Part shown: one piece after another, positions 47,731 to 60,538 of the stretch
How positions within the stretch are numbered: position 1 is the stretch's first letter
Layout of the letters: every line of letters starts with the position of its first letter
Program-made: the position numbers and the translations under genes
Assembly (NCBI GenBank): GCA_035771175.1
Contig: CM069603.1
Coordinates: 17,274,286 to 17,338,285, forward strand
Direction: 5' to 3'
Length of the DNA stretch: 64,000 nt
DNA from: Paratinospora sagittata
Lineage: Eukaryota > Streptophyta > Magnoliopsida > Ranunculales > Menispermaceae
Notes under the pieces: model-generated
Told to the model about the DNA's origin: nothing
Seen by the model: only the letters and a program-made list of their open reading frames with translations
Database searches by the model: none

Positions 47731-50652
47731 TGTGGCGACCCCACACCCCGGACCACCAACCCCGCTAGGAATGGCGGGGGGAATGCCGGGGCGCGATGCT
47801 CAGAGTAGGCATCTCAAACCAGTCCTCAATCCTCGTGAGGGGGTTGAGACCCTACGAGCCTTATCCCAAACAACGACATAATATAAACAGGTACTAAACA
47901 AAACTACCAACCATATTAATCATCCAAGACAAGAGATACTCCATGAAAATGAACCATAAATAAAATTGTCATAATCCCTGCAGTCCATCAAGATTGACAT
48001 ACACATAAAGTCCAAAACTAATGGTACAAAAAAAACCATCATCTGTCCACGTGGTCTATTTAACAAGTTCCAACTCACCCATACTACAATGTGGTAAGTG
48101 TTATAATTACATAGTCCAAAATATAACACATCATAATTTAAAACACAGTTCAATCAAAATGCCTCTCAACTCACATCGAGGCCTTCGATTCTCTCGCAGG
48201 CAAGGCCCTCAAGATATGACTACTCCTTTGCCCTTATTCAGGACAAAAGGACCTGAAAGAGGAAAATGAGGGTGAGCCAACGGTGCCTAGTGAATAGAAT
48301 TCAAATATGCTATCAATACTCATCAATAAATATCATGTATGCATGTCAATGTGTAACATGATTAAAAGCTCATAACATATAGATATCAAGCATTTATAAT
48401 AAGTTCGATGCAAGTAAAAACTTATCAATTTGGATCCACATTCCACATGCATTGGGGTTACTAGTGCACGTCTATTTCACCGTACCGTTCTCATCCCCAA
48501 ATATTTCCTTTTTAAAACCCTCCTATGACAAGGTTAAGTACCCCTATTAGCCAGATAGATGGGCCCAACCAAAGTCATAAGGTTTTCTCAAATCAATGCA
48601 TCATTCAAAACATTATGACACATTCATGCTTTCAACATACAATATATATAAGTGATATGATGACATAAAAGATATAATCATAAATGAAGTCTACTCACAA
48701 CCAAGCCTTGCGAGAGTATCTAACCACACACGGCCACCAAACCGAATCAACCCAATCAAGATCCTAAAACATTCATCAATATCCTATCATCCATCAATTT
48801 TTATGCTCAATCACATAGACATTACACATCAACCCTAAATCAGCCAACATATAGACAATAGGCCTAAATCCCATCTAATCCCGTCATTCAACTCAAATCA
48901 CATGACTTAGGCCTCTAATGCATAGTTCTCATTCATAAACTATTCAATTAATCAAAAATACTGATTTTCAATTCCTTAGGTATAAACATGCCCAAATTGG
49001 GTCATTTGATCACAAGTAGGCCTAACCCATGATATGGTCACAACCACCAAATCAGTAGCATAATCAACCCTAATCATGCTTAATTAGACATAAATTGCAT
49101 CAATTCAATGATTTTAGGCCAAAAGCATCAAAAGCCCTAAAATACGAAGTTTTTCATGCTTAGGCCATATTGCCTATTTACACTAGGTCACCATGTTCAG
49201 CCATGTATATCACTGATTTTGCATCATGGGTTCATCAACAATGGCAACTAGGTCAACATAGTTGACATGCAAGCTATTTGGAAAAGTCTAAGTTCATATT
49301 CTAAATTTAGGTCTAATACAAACAACCCTACAAATTTTCTATTTAATTTTCTGTTCAGATGTATCAAGCTGCCAACAGAAATATTTAATCACAAAATCAA
49401 CCTACAGATTGAAGTATGTTAAGTGTCAAACCTTCTGTCTAAATATCAGCTCAATCCAACGGTGGACCAAAAAGATAAGTCTCTTTGATGAACAAGTCTC
49501 TTATCAGACAATTTCTCCTTTCCTGCTGGAAATACTTGAACTCAGATGACTATAGCTATAACACACAAAATACTTGACCTACCAACATGTCAACCGTTCA
49601 TAATGCAAAAAAATCAGTTGTGAACCACCTTCTCAAATATCATATCAATCCAACGGTAGATTTAGGAGATCTATATGTTTGATCTATACTGCGCGAGAAA
49701 TCCAGACTCTCCATTCAGCTTTGTTTTGGATGTTATATCTTTCAAGAGAAAACTCCAATCAAGATCTCCACCGACCATAATGAATACCCATAAGATACGA
49801 ACGTTCTGACAAAGTTTGAGCTCAATCTGACCATATAGCACAAAGATCCAGTTCTTTGATGAAAATATTGCTGAGAATTCCCTCAAAACAACTTTCTCTT
49901 TCTTTCTCTTCTTCTTTCCTTTCTCTTCTTTTTTCCTTTCCCTCCACTCACCTCACTCTCTTCCTTGGAGAAGAGAAGTGGGCATGGGACACTTGTCCAC
50001 TTTCATGCACCAACTTCACATGTGTTGGAGAAGAGAAATGGGGCATGGGACACTTGTGCACTCTCATGCACCAACTTGACATGTATTAGAGAAGAGAAAT
50101 TGGGCATGAGGCACTTGTCCATTATCATGCATCAACTTGACATATGTTGCTCTCATGCACCAACTTGACATGTGTTGGAGAAGAGAAATGGGGCATGGGA
50201 CACTTGTCCATTATCATGCATCAACTTGACATGTGTTGGTCTCATGCATTAACTTGACATGTGTTGGAGAAGAGAAATGGGGCATGGGACACTTGTCCAT
50301 TCTCATGCACCAATTTGACATGTGTTGGTCTCATACTACCCATACCAACCACATGCACTTTAACCAATCTTATGCTTGCATGTATTTTAAATGTCCAATC
50401 CATCTAATACGCCAAATTTTTTATTCCCATTTATCCTTTTATTCAATCATCCTAACCCATATCAATTCATGGTTTAATGGGCCCATGGATAAATAATAAC
50501 ATATACATTATACTTTAATTTAACATGACCCATATACAATTTATATACATTATCAAGCATCAAAATATACAAACATATCAAGACAACACATAGAGTTTGA
50601 GCAAAATGCAATTGGGTTATGGGCTGGATGAAATAATTTTTGGGGCGTCACA
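47731..50652 (-). mobile_element. Solo LTR J (copy 2), reverse orientation
   Basis: 2922 bp, TSD GGGAA at 47726-47730 and 50653-50657, inserted in LTR K between two palindromes. The minus strand starts TGTGACGCCCC and ends GGGGTCGCCACA. Minisatellite at 49969-50328. Confidence 0.94.
49969..50328. repeat. 61-bp minisatellite in solo LTR J2
   Basis: Five 61-bp units and two 28-bp partial units, one unit and one partial more than copy J1. Confidence 0.9.
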
Positions 50653-50657
50653 GGGAA

Positions 50658-50800
50658 GAAGGAGGAGCGCGCTCCTTGCGAAAACTCGAGAGTGGAAAAT
50701 TGTCAAGAAAAGGGAGGAGCGCGCTCCTTAAAGGGAGAAGTGAGCTCCTTGCGTAAGACATAGAACAAAAATTTTCAGGAACTCGTGACAAGCGTGCTCC
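50658..50800. repeat. GGAGCGCGCTCC palindrome cluster in LTR K, right
   Basis: Perfect palindromes at 50664-50675 and 50716-50727, plus relatives near 50741 and 50790. Same cluster as 47600-47725 before the J insertion. Confidence 0.88.
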
Positions 50801-52613
50801 TCACATTAATATCTGATTTTTTAAAAAAATAAAGTCGGTAGGTCGGTGTGCATGAAATAAAACAACCAACCCATCTCACTTGCTCATTTCAGCAAGAACA
50901 AAAGAAAGGAAAAGGGAAAAGAGAGAAAAAGGGTTCCGGAGGAGAAACTTTGGCAAATCCGAGCCGAGGTAAGTGTTTTCTTTAATTTTTCTCCATGAAA
51001 ATGCTAATTACGGCAAAGGTAATCTTTCTAATCGTATAAATTTCGTAATAGATGATGAATTGGGCGTTTCTCAGTTTAGGGTTTTGATGGCCTTTGTTGG
51101 AAATCACTTCGAAATGATGAGATTTGTAATTCATAACCCAAATCACCTAGAAATTGTGATTATTGAGGGTTTATACATCAAATTTGTGGTTGCATAGTTG
51201 AGCAATTCAAATTTGAGAGTTGACCTAGCTGGAAATTTGGGGAAATGATGGTGGAAACATGTAGGATTAGCTATAATGTTAATATCTACTGTTTTCAAGT
51301 TGTAATTGCTGTAAAATTGAATTTAGGAAGGAAATTAGTAGATTTCTAGATTGTGGAAATAGTAAAGGAATTAGGGAAATAAAGTTAAGAACATGTGAAA
51401 TTGACTTAATTGATGATTTCTAATGTTTCTAACATAGTATGATTTACAATTGAGTTAAAATGGGAAATTGGTGAATTTCCATGGTAGAAATAATAGAATT
51501 ATTGGGGGTTTTCATGGGAAAATGTAATAGGTTGATTATGAGAATAAAATGAAGCGTTGGGTAATTATATTGATGTGGAAATGATAATATGTACAAATTT
51601 GAGTAGAGTTGTGCAGTGAGTTGGTAGAGTGGAGACGAGTATTCTGGCAATTTTGGTTGTGAGAATTTCAATCTTATTACATCATATATGTCATCATATT
51701 ATGTATAATTGAATGCTTGTACATGTATGTGATGTTTGTTGCATGAGAAAAAACAGAGATTGTTTGTATTGACTAATAAATCTATTGGAGCTAGACTTTT
51801 GGACATTCATGGTAGGTTGAGCTGCGCTCCATACAAGAATAATTGGGTCTAGTGATCCTAGTTAGATTTAAAGGTTATATAGAAATCTATTTCAGTAGGA
51901 AAATGAGATGATGTTCTCGTATTATATGCAAGGAAAACTACGTATGTTCAAAAGAGGAATGTCTTCTTGGGATTAAAGTACGGTTATATTCACTCTTAGA
52001 ACAATAGTTGGTCAGTACCGGACAATACCAAAAACTAATCCATTAGTACATCTGGCAGAATGGTTGAGATGAAATGTGTGGATGATGTGACTTGAGAGTG
52101 TAAAGTTAGTACCTATTGACTATGTATTTACACAAGTCTTGGGAAAGCTAGTCACAAATGTGGATGAGAATGGAATGCTATGTTGCATATGGATGTAATT
52201 TGCATATTATATAGAATATGCATATACATTGGTGTTTGCATTTTGAATAGCATAGCATACACGAGCATGCATGGTTATGTAGATGTGTAGATGATTGTAT
52301 GATTGAATTTCTATTTCACTGGGCACCGTTGGCTCATTTTATTCCCAAATTTTTCAGGTTCTTCTGCAAGAGAGAATGGCAAGGGAATAGTATACCAGAG
52401 ATAGGAGTGTGCCTTGCCAAAAAAATTGTTTGATGTAGGTTGAAGTTTTGGTATACATGTATTTTGATTTTGTAAATATAGGTATACAACCCCACATGTA
52501 TAACTAAGTAGATGGACGTGTTGTAGAAACTGTTAGTTGTTAACAGGGTTGGAATTTAATAAGAAGAATGATGATGAATATGTAATGGATGAAATATTTT
52601 GATGGGGATGATG
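50801..52613 (+). mobile_element. LTR K, central segment
   Basis: Non-coding LTR sequence. Between the GTAAGT at 50969 and the TTTTTCAG ending at 52357 it looks like a plant intron (T-rich, no long ORFs). The motif TTCACTGGGCACCGTTGGCTC near 52316 is shared with LTR J. Confidence 0.7.
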
Positions 52614-55576
52614 TGTGACGCCCCGAAAATTATTTCATCTAGCCCATAACCCAATTGCACTTTGCCCAAATTCTATGCGTTGCCTTGTTATGTTTGGTGT
52701 TTGTTTGATGGTTGTTTAATGTTTGTATAGTTGATGCTTGATAATGTATATAAATATGTGTATCATAAATTGTATATGGGTCATGTTAAATTAAATTATA
52801 ATGCATGGGCCCATTAAACCATGAATTGATATGAGTTAGGATTGATTGAATAAAAGGATAAATGAGAATGAAAATTTGGTGTATTAAATGGATTGGACAT
52901 TTAAAATACATGGAAGGATGAGATTGGTTAAAGTACATGTGGTTGGTATGGGTAGTATGAGACCAACACATGTGAAGGTTGGTGCATGAAAGTGGACAAG
53001 TGTCCATGCCCACTTCTCTTCTTCAAAGAAGTGCTAGAATGAGTGGAGGGAATCAAGGAGAGAATCAAGGAGGGAATCAAGAAGAGAATCAAGGAGGGAA
53101 TCAAGGAAGTGCTAGAAAGAGGTGAGTGGAGAGAAAGGAAAAAAAAGAAAAGAAAGAAAAGAAGAGAAAGGAAAGAAGAAGAGAAAAGAGGGAGTTGCAG
53201 GAGGAAGATCTCTGCGACGTTTTCAACAAAGATCTGGAGCTTTTCAATATATGGTCAGATTGAGCTCAAAATTTGTCAGCAAGTTCATAGCTTATGGTTA
53301 TTCATTCTGCTCGGTGGAGATCTTGATCAGAGGTTTCGTCTAAGAGATCTAACCTCTCAAACAAAGCTGGTCGGAAAGTCTGAATTTCTCGCGCCGTTTC
53401 GCTCAAACATCTAGATCTCGTTAAGCTACCGTTGGATGGAAATACAATTTGGGTATGTAGTGTACAACTGATATTTCTGCATTCTGAACGGTGAAGATCT
53501 TGATTAGAGGTTTCGTTTGAGAGATCTAACCTCTCAAACAAAGCTAGTCGGAAAGTCTGGATTTCTTGTGTCGTTTCGCTCAAACTTGTAGATATTCATA
53601 ATCTATCGTTGGATGGATATCAAATTTGGGTATGTAGTTTATAACTGATATTTCTGTATTCAGAACGGTGGAGATGTTTATTCATTAAGGATTTTGTGTG
53701 ATATAGGCATCTGAGTTTGAGTATTTGCAGTAGGAAAGGAGAAATTGTCTGATTAGAGACTTGTTCATCAAAGATACTTATCTTTTCGGTCCACCGTTGG
53801 ATTGGGCTGATATTTGGACAGAAGGTTTTTTTCTTCACATAATTCAATCTGTACGGTTGATGTTGTGATTACGTATTTCTGTTGGTAGATTGATACATCT
53901 GAACCGAATATTAAATGAAGAATTGGTAGGGTTGCTTGTATTAGACCTAAATTTAGAATATGAACTTAAACCTTTCCAAATAGCTTGCATGTCAACTATA
54001 TTGACCTAGTTGCCATTGTTGATGAACCCATGATGCAAATCAGTGATATACATGGCTGAACATGGTGACCTAATGTAAATCGGCAATATGGCCTAAGTAT
54101 GAAAAATTTCATATTTTAGGGCTTTTGATGCTTTTGGCCTAGAATCATTGAATTGATGCAACTTATGTTTAATTAAGCATGATTAGGGTTGATTATGCTA
54201 CTGATTTGGTGGTTGTGACCATATAATGGGTTAGGCCTACTTGTGATCAAGTGACCCAATTTGGGCATGTTTATGCCTAAGGAATTGAAAATCAATATTT
54301 TTGATTAATAGATGGTTTATGAATGAGAACTATGCATTAGAGGCCTAAGTCATGTGATTTGAGTTGAATGATGGGATTAGATGGGATTTAGGCCTATTGT
54401 CTATATGTGGGTTGATTTAGGGTTGATGTGTAATGTCTATATGATTGAGCATAGAAATTGATGTATGGTAGGATATTGATGTATGTTTCAGGATCTTGAT
54501 TGGGTTGATTCGGTTTGGTGGTCGTGTGTGGTTAAATACTCTCGCGAGGCTTGGTTGTGAGTAGACTTCATTTATGATTATATCTTTTATGTCATCATAT
54601 CACTTATATATATTGTATGTTGAAAGCATGAATGTGTTCTAATGTTTTGAATGATGCATTGATTTGAGAAAACCTTATGACTTTGGTTAGGCCCATCTAT
54701 CTGGCTAATAGGGGGACTTAACATTGTCATAGGAGGGTTTTAGGAAAAGAAATGATTGGGGTCAACGGCACGGTGAAATAGACGTGCACTAGTAACCCCA
54801 AATAAAACATGATTGGGATCAACAGTACGGTGAAATAGACGTGCACTAGTAACCCAATGCATGTGGAATGTGGATCCAAATTGATAAGTTTTTACTTGCA
54901 TCGAACTTATTATAAATGCTTGATATCTATATGTTATGAGCTTTTAATCATGCTACACATTGACATGCATACATGATATTTATTGATGAGTATTGATAGC
55001 ATATTTGAATTCTATTCACTGGGCACCGTTGGCTCATCCTCATTTTCCTCTTTCAGGTCCTTCTGTCCCGAATAAGGGCGAAGGAGTAGTTATATCTTGA
55101 GGGCCTTGCCTGCGAGAGAATCCAAGGCCTCGATGTGAGTTGAGAGACATTTTGATTGAACTGTGTTTTAAATTATGAAGTATTATATTTTGGATTATGT
55201 AATTATAACACTTACCACATTGTAGTATGGGTGAGTTGGGACTTGGTAGATAGACCATGTGGGCATATGACGGTTTTTATTTGTACCCACAATTTTGGAC
55301 TTTATGTGTATGTCAATTTTAATGGACTGTAGGGATTATGATTTTATTTGTGGTTCATTTTTATGGATTATCTCTTGTCTTTGATGATTAATACGGTGGG
55401 TAGTTTTGTTTAGTACCTTTTGATATTATGTCGTTGTTTGAGATAAGGCTCGTAGGGCCTCAACCACCTCACGAGAGTTGAGGAGTGGTCGGAGATGCCT
55501 ACGCCAGGCGTCTGGCCCCAGCATTCCGCACGCCATTCCCTGCGGGGTTGGTGGTCCGGGGCGCGGGGTCGCCACA
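52614..55576 (+). mobile_element. 5' LTR of family J element
   Basis: 2963 bp, TGTGACGCCCCG to GGGTCGCCACA. Contains five 13-bp units (GAATCAAGGAGGG-like, about 53047-53110), a donor-like GAGGTGAGT (GT at 53122), two and a half copies of a ~175-bp repeat from about 53313, and an acceptor-like TCCTCTTTCAG ending at 55056. Confidence 0.95.
53313..53700. repeat. ~175-bp tandem module in LTR J
   Basis: Copies start near 53313, 53487 and 53664 with CGGTGGAGATCTTGATC/T-like sequence followed by GAGGTTTCG. The 3' LTR carries the matching array from about 61256. Confidence 0.8.
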
Positions 55577-55595
55577 GTTTGTAACAGAGCCTGAT
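55577..55595 (+). other. Primer binding site of family J
   Basis: TTTGTAACAGAGCC right after the LTR is close to the tRNA-iMet complement (TGGTATCAGAGCC) with two or three changes. Confidence 0.6.
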
Positions 55596-55775
55596 TTTAC
55601 TAGGTTTGGTCTATGTATTAGACTTAGATGACTTTGACCTAGGAATTGGGTGAGAGATATAGGTGATTAAAAAGCTTAAAGGAACTAACTTAAAAGCCTT
55701 ACTATCATATTTTCTGCGTGTATTATATGATATGGGTAGTTATGAGGCTTTGTTAATGTTTTAAATGTGTGATGG

Positions 55776-56792
55776 TTGCTCGTATTTATACTTCTCAGTG
55801 TCATGAGGAGGAGCGAGAGATTGGGACAGCCACGCACAGGGCCATCCGGTGATGACCGGATGGGGAGGATGGAGGAGATCATTCAAGCACAGGGCCGCTT
55901 GATGGCAGCCCAGATTTCACAGATACAAGAGTTAGTGCAGCAGGTTGAGGCTATTGCTCGACAGTCACCTCAAACAATACCTCAGGAGGCGGGCACTAGT
56001 GGGGCCGAGGCTAGTGGAGCTGCAGGGGCAGCAGGACCTCAAATGGCTGTACCTCAGCCTATGCCTACACCTGCTCCTATTGTTGTAGAGAACCCCACTG
56101 ATCGACGGATCAAACTGCTAGAGAAGTTCATGAACCTAAAGCCTAAGGAATTCACTGGTGGGGTTGACTTGAAGAAGGCCGAAGATTGGTTGAAGAATGT
56201 CGAGAAGATCAGTCGCTCCTTAGAGCTTGATGAGGAGTCTCAGGTCCTATGTGCTGCTCACACACTGGAGAGTGATGCAGAGGACTGGTTGCTTTCAGTG
56301 TTGGATACACAGGGGGCAGTGAAGAGTTGGGACACCTTCAAATGGTTGTTCTTACAGGCTTACGTTCCAGAGACTAAGAGACAGGCTAAACAACTCGAGT
56401 TTTTGAACCTCGCACAGGGCACCATGTCAGTCAGGGAGTACGAGCTCAGGTTTAGGCAACTCGCAGTTTATGCCCCTGGGTTAGTTCAGACGCCGAGTGA
56501 CAAGATTATGAAGTTTTTTTTGAACCTAAGGCCTGCGATCCGACAGGCCTTGTCTGTGACGAAGATGACTGATTTTACCACAGTGGTCTAGAGGGCCAAA
56601 CAGTATGAGTTGGCTGAGCGGGTTGATGGTATGTCTACACGGGCAGCTCCAGGTGAATAGACTTCACAAGCAGAGTCTGGGGGACAGTTCCAGACTCCGT
56701 GGAAGAAGGGAAGATGGAAAAGGAAGAGAAAGTTTTATGGAAGAGCACAGTCTGATGGTGCTCAGAGTAAGGCATCCCAGGTTCAGACTGGT
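55776..56792 (+). pseudogene. gag: Gag of family J
   Basis: ATG at 55776, but the second Met at 55803 (MRRSERLGQPR) looks like the natural start. A coiled-coil-like stretch (about residues 30-65, IQAQGRLMAAQISQIQELVQ) precedes the retrotransposon Gag domain (WLKNVEKI, W.TFKWLFLQAYVP, REYELRFRQLAVYAPG, FLNLRPAIRQAL). In-frame TAG codons at 56589-56591 and 56658-56660 separate it from the long pol frame, which is in the same frame and carries the zinc knuckle. So gag and pol were one continuous frame, as in other Del/Tekay elements. Confidence 0.88.
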
Positions 56793-59294
56793 GTGATGGC
56801 CTCACCAGTGGTTTCCTCTCCTGTCCCGATTTCTATTCAGGCACCGAGTACACCGAGACCCCCATTCCCACAGACTGCTGGCCGATGCAGAGGTAGAGGC
56901 CGAGGAGGCTATGTGACGACATCTCAGACTGGATCATTTGCGCCCAGGGCTCCGTTCTTATGTTATCAATGTGGGCAGGCTGGGCATAGGAAGTTAGAGT
57001 GTCCAAATTTTCAGAGAGCTCAGGGATTTGTGCAGCAGTCCAGTGCCAGAGAGACAGCGAAGGCAGCTACTGAGCCAGACCCGACAACATCTAGGACTTT
57101 GGTGGAAGGTACTCTTATTATTTGTGGTACTTCTATGCATGTATTATTTGATACTGGGTCTACATTATCATTCATATCTGGACGTATGGTAGATAGTTTG
57201 CATTTGACTCCTATTAGGGCTAGTACATGGTTAGTGGTGAGTACTGTAACTGGGGAGAGGATCTACCCAAACATGATCTGTAGCCAGTGTGTGGTTCAGA
57301 TTGGTGATGTTGAGATGCCTATTGACTTTCGAGTCCTAGAGTTTTTAGAGTTTGATGCCATTTTAGGGATGGATTGGCTCGCGACTTATCATGCAGTTGT
57401 CGACTGTTTCGCGAAGAGAATCATTTTTCAGATCCCCGGACACCCAGTGTTTACACTACAGGGTAGAGCTTCAGACAAGACAGTCACAAGGGGTAGATTT
57501 GTGACTGATGGAGATAGAGAGATTTTGGCTGGGTTAGTGCCTGATGAAGAAGAAACTAGTGAGGTGATACTCGAGGATATTGCCATTGTTAGGGACTTTC
57601 CAGATGTGTTCCCTGCGGATCTTCCAGGATTACCACCGAAGCGAGAGATCGATTTCATTATTGAACTAGTCCCTGACACGAAGCCTATCTCCATGGCACC
57701 ATATAGAATGGCACCAGCCGAGTTGAGAGAGTTACAGAAACAACTCGAGGAGTTATTGGCTAAGGGCTTTATTTGCCCGAGCGTGTCACCCTGGGGAGCT
57801 CCAGTTCTTTTTGTGAAAAAGAAAGATGGGAGCTTGCGGTTGTGCATCGACTATCGCCAATTGAACAGGGTGACCATCAAGAACAAATATCCTCTCCCAA
57901 GGATTGATGACTTGTTTGATCAGTTGAGGGGAACGAGGTATTTTTCAAAGATTGATTTGCGCTCCGGGTATCATCATCTGAGGATCAGGGAGGAGGATGT
58001 GCCTAAGACAACATTCAGAACCCGCTATGGACATTATGAGTTCCTTGTGATGCCATTTGGTGTGACTAATGCACCGGCGATGTTCATGGACCTGATGCAG
58101 AGGGTCTTTAGGCAGTATCTGGATAAGTTTGTCATCGTCTTCATTGATGACATATTGGTGCATTCCAAGACTCAGGCTGAGCACGAAGAACACCTTAGAG
58201 TGACCTTGCAAACTCTGAGAGAGCATAGGCTATATGCAAAGCTGAGCAAGTGCGAGTTTTGGATCACCGAAGTGAAGTTCTTAGGTCATGTGGTGAGTTC
58301 TGAGGGGATTTCAATTGATCCGTCTAAGGTTGAAGCCATTATCAGTTGGCCTAGGCCTACCACAGTGACCGAGATCAAAAGCTTTCTTGAGTTAGCTGGT
58401 TACTATAGGAGATTCGTTCAGGGATTCTCCAAGATAGCTACGCCTATGACTAGGCTCACCCAGAAAGATGTGTCCTTTGTATGGACCGAGGAGTGTGAGA
58501 ATGCCTTTTTAGAGTTGAAGAAAAGATTGACATCTACGCCAGTGTTGATTTTGCCAGAGCCTGATCAGGAGTTGGTTATCTATACTGATGCCTCTCGTAT
58601 TGGCTTGGGTTGCGTGTTGATGCAGAAGGATAGGATCATTGCTTATGCATCGAGACAGTTGAAGGTGCATGAAAAGAACTACCCTGTTCATGACTTAGAA
58701 CTGGCCGCAGTGGTTTTTGCTTTGAAGATTTGGAGGCATTATCTCTATGGTGAGAGATTCACTTTGTATTCTGACCATAAGAGCCTCAAGTACTTGTTCT
58801 CTCAGAAGGAACCGAACATGAGGCAGAGAAGGTGGTTAGAGCTCCTAAAAGACTATGATTTTACATTGGAATACCACCCAGGTAAAGCCAATGTAGTGGC
58901 TGATGCGTTGAGCAGGAAGCGGGTAGAGACAGTTATGGTAGCACGCCAGATGTCTCATGAGTGGAGACTACTTGAGGCGGCTACGGTTATGAGTATATGT
59001 GCCACCCCTTCAGATCAGATTGTGATATGTGCTCAAATGAGAGCTCAGCCTACACAAGTCCAGGAGGTAATTGACCAACAGAGGCTTGACGTTGATCATG
59101 GGATGTACAAGTCTTGGGCTGAAAGCAGTGATTTTACTGATTGGCACTTGTCATCTGATGGTGCCTTGAGATTTAGGGGACGTTTATGGGTTCCCGCAGA
59201 TCCACGACTCAGACAGAGTGTTCTCCAAGAGGCTCACAGATCTCATTATGCTATTCATCCTGGCGGAACCAAGATGTATCATGATATGAAATGA
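56793..59294 (+). CDS. pol: Zinc knuckle, protease, RT and RNase H of family J
   Basis: 833 codons without a stop. Order: CCHC knuckle [14 protein letters not shown] (residues 57-70), protease [12 protein letters not shown] (active Asp 120-Thr-Gly), LGMDWL (191-196), RT with [16 protein letters not shown] (383-398) and catalytic FIDD (450-453), RNase [16 protein letters not shown] (597-611) and [15 protein letters not shown], then the integrase zinc part [11 protein letters not shown]. All RT and RNase H key residues that I can judge are present. The frame ends at TGA 59292-59294 inside the integrase zinc domain; coding continues in the same frame, so the stop is a mutation. The Met at 56793 is not a natural start but the first Met after the gag stops. 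Confidence 0.92.
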   Translation: MMASPVVSSPVPISIQAPSTPRPPFPQTAGRCRGRGRGGYVTTSQTGSFAPRAPFLCYQCGQAGHRKLECPNFQRAQGFVQQSSARETAKAATEPDPTTSRTLVEGTLIICGTSMHVLFDTGSTLSFISGRMVDSLHLTPIRASTWLVVSTVTGERIYPNMICSQCVVQIGDVEMPIDFRVLEFLEFDAILGMDWLATYHAVVDCFAKRIIFQIPGHPVFTLQGRASDKTVTRGRFVTDGDREILAGLVPDEEETSEVILEDIAIVRDFPDVFPADLPGLPPKREIDFIIELVPDTKPISMAPYRMAPAELRELQKQLEELLAKGFICPSVSPWGAPVLFVKKKDGSLRLCIDYRQLNRVTIKNKYPLPRIDDLFDQLRGTRYFSKIDLRSGYHHLRIREEDVPKTTFRTRYGHYEFLVMPFGVTNAPAMFMDLMQRVFRQYLDKFVIVFIDDILVHSKTQAEHEEHLRVTLQTLREHRLYAKLSKCEFWITEVKFLGHVVSSEGISIDPSKVEAIISWPRPTTVTEIKSFLELAGYYRRFVQGFSKIATPMTRLTQKDVSFVWTEECENAFLELKKRLTSTPVLILPEPDQELVIYTDASRIGLGCVLMQKDRIIAYASRQLKVHEKNYPVHDLELAAVVFALKIWRHYLYGERFTLYSDHKSLKYLFSQKEPNMRQRRWLELLKDYDFTLEYHPGKANVVADALSRKRVETVMVARQMSHEWRLLEAATVMSICATPSDQIVICAQMRAQPTQVQEVIDQQRLDVDHGMYKSWAESSDFTDWHLSSDGALRFRGRLWVPADPRLRQSVLQEAHRSHYAIHPGGTKMYHDMK

Positions 59295-60495
59295 ATGTAT
59301 TGGTGGCCCGACATGAAAAGAGAGATAGTGCAGTTCATTCAGAGGTGTGAGATCTGTCAAAGAGTCAAAGCTGAGCATCAGAGGCCTGGAGGGCAGATGC
59401 AACCGCTTGCCATTCCTGAGTGGAAATGGGAGCACGTCACTATGGACTTTGTTGTGGGATTACCCAACACCCCGAGGAGACATAATGCTGTTTGGGTTAT
59501 TATTGATCGCTTGACCAAGTCCGCTCACTTTCTACCGGTGAACACTAGGGATTCTATGGACAAGCTGAGCAGACTCTATATGCGGGAGATAGTCAGATTA
59601 CATGGAGTGCCAGTTTCGATTGTGTCAGATAGGGATCCGAGGTTTACATCGGTATTCTGGCAGGGGTTGCAGAGGCAGCTCGGTACTAGACTAGATCTCC
59701 GTACCACTTTTCACCCCCAGACGGACGGCCAGTCTGAGAGGTTGATATCGATTTTAGAGGATATGCTTCGAGCTTGTGTCCTTGAGTCCAGTGGTAACTG
59801 GGAGGAGTACATACATCTGTGTGAGTTCGCGTACAACAACAACTATCAGTCCAGTATTGGCATGGCTCCTTTTGAGGCATTGTATGGTCGACCCTGTAGA
59901 TCTCCGATCTGTTGGACAGAGGTAGGGGGATGTTGCGGTGATGGGACCAGAGTTTGTACAAGAACACACAGAGAAGATTAAGAGGATCAAGCATAATATG
60001 AAAGTAGCCCAGGACAGGCAGAAGAGTTACACTGATGCCAAGCGAAAGACCGTAGAGTTCGAGGTGGGTGACCAAGTTTTATTGAAGGTCTCACCTCAGA
60101 AGGGCCAAGCTAGATTTGGGATAAAAGGCAAGCTCGCTCCGAGATTTATTGGGCCGTTCGAGGTTTTAGAACGAATTGGCCCCGTCGCTTACCGATTAGC
60201 CTTGCCACCTCAGTTAGCAGCAGTCCACAATGTCTTTCATGTGTCAATGTTAAGAGTGTACAAGAGTGATTTTGATCACGTCTTGGACTGGAGGAACATT
60301 GAACTGAGGCAGGATGGGACTTATGATGAGGAGCCTATTCAGATACTTGACCGGAAGGTCCAGAGGTTACGTAACCACGAGATTCCGATGGTTAAGGTGA
60401 GATGGCAGTTCCATGGCGAGGAGCAGGTTACTTGGGAGCGTGAGGACTACATGATGGAGCACTTTGCCGAGTTCATGGGCTTAGGTATTTCTTAA
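59295..60495 (+). pseudogene. Integrase and chromodomain-like tail of family J
   Basis: Continues pol after the TGA. Zinc cysteines CEICQRVKAEH, catalytic core TMDFVVGLP...IVSDRDPRFTSVFW...GQSERLISILEDMLR (Asp, Asp, Glu). A one-base expansion in a G run at about 59926-59931 shifts the frame; coding resumes from 59938 ([10 protein letters not shown]) with [22 protein letters not shown] and the tail [19 protein letters not shown]...F to TAA or TAG at 60495. The tail is a Del/Tekay-type chromodomain-like motif. Confidence 0.88.
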
Positions 60496-60538
60496 CCTTA
60501 AAACTTCGAGGACGAAGTTCATTCTAAGGTGGGTGTGA
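60496..60538 (+). other. Polypurine tract region of family J
   Basis: AAGGTGGGTGTGA (60526-60538) directly precedes the 3' LTR. It is preceded by ACTTCGAGGACGAAGTTC, the counterpart of the TTTCGAGGACGAAATT word in element C. Confidence 0.75.

Noticed and set aside
51444..51671. 75-codon minus-strand ORF in LTR K
   Set aside because: Located in the intron-like, T-rich interval; no similarity to any retroelement protein.
53043..53414. Lys/Glu-rich 123-codon ORF, repeated near 60986-61356
   Set aside because: It is the purine-rich 13-bp array and R-region of LTR J, present in both LTRs in shifted frames.
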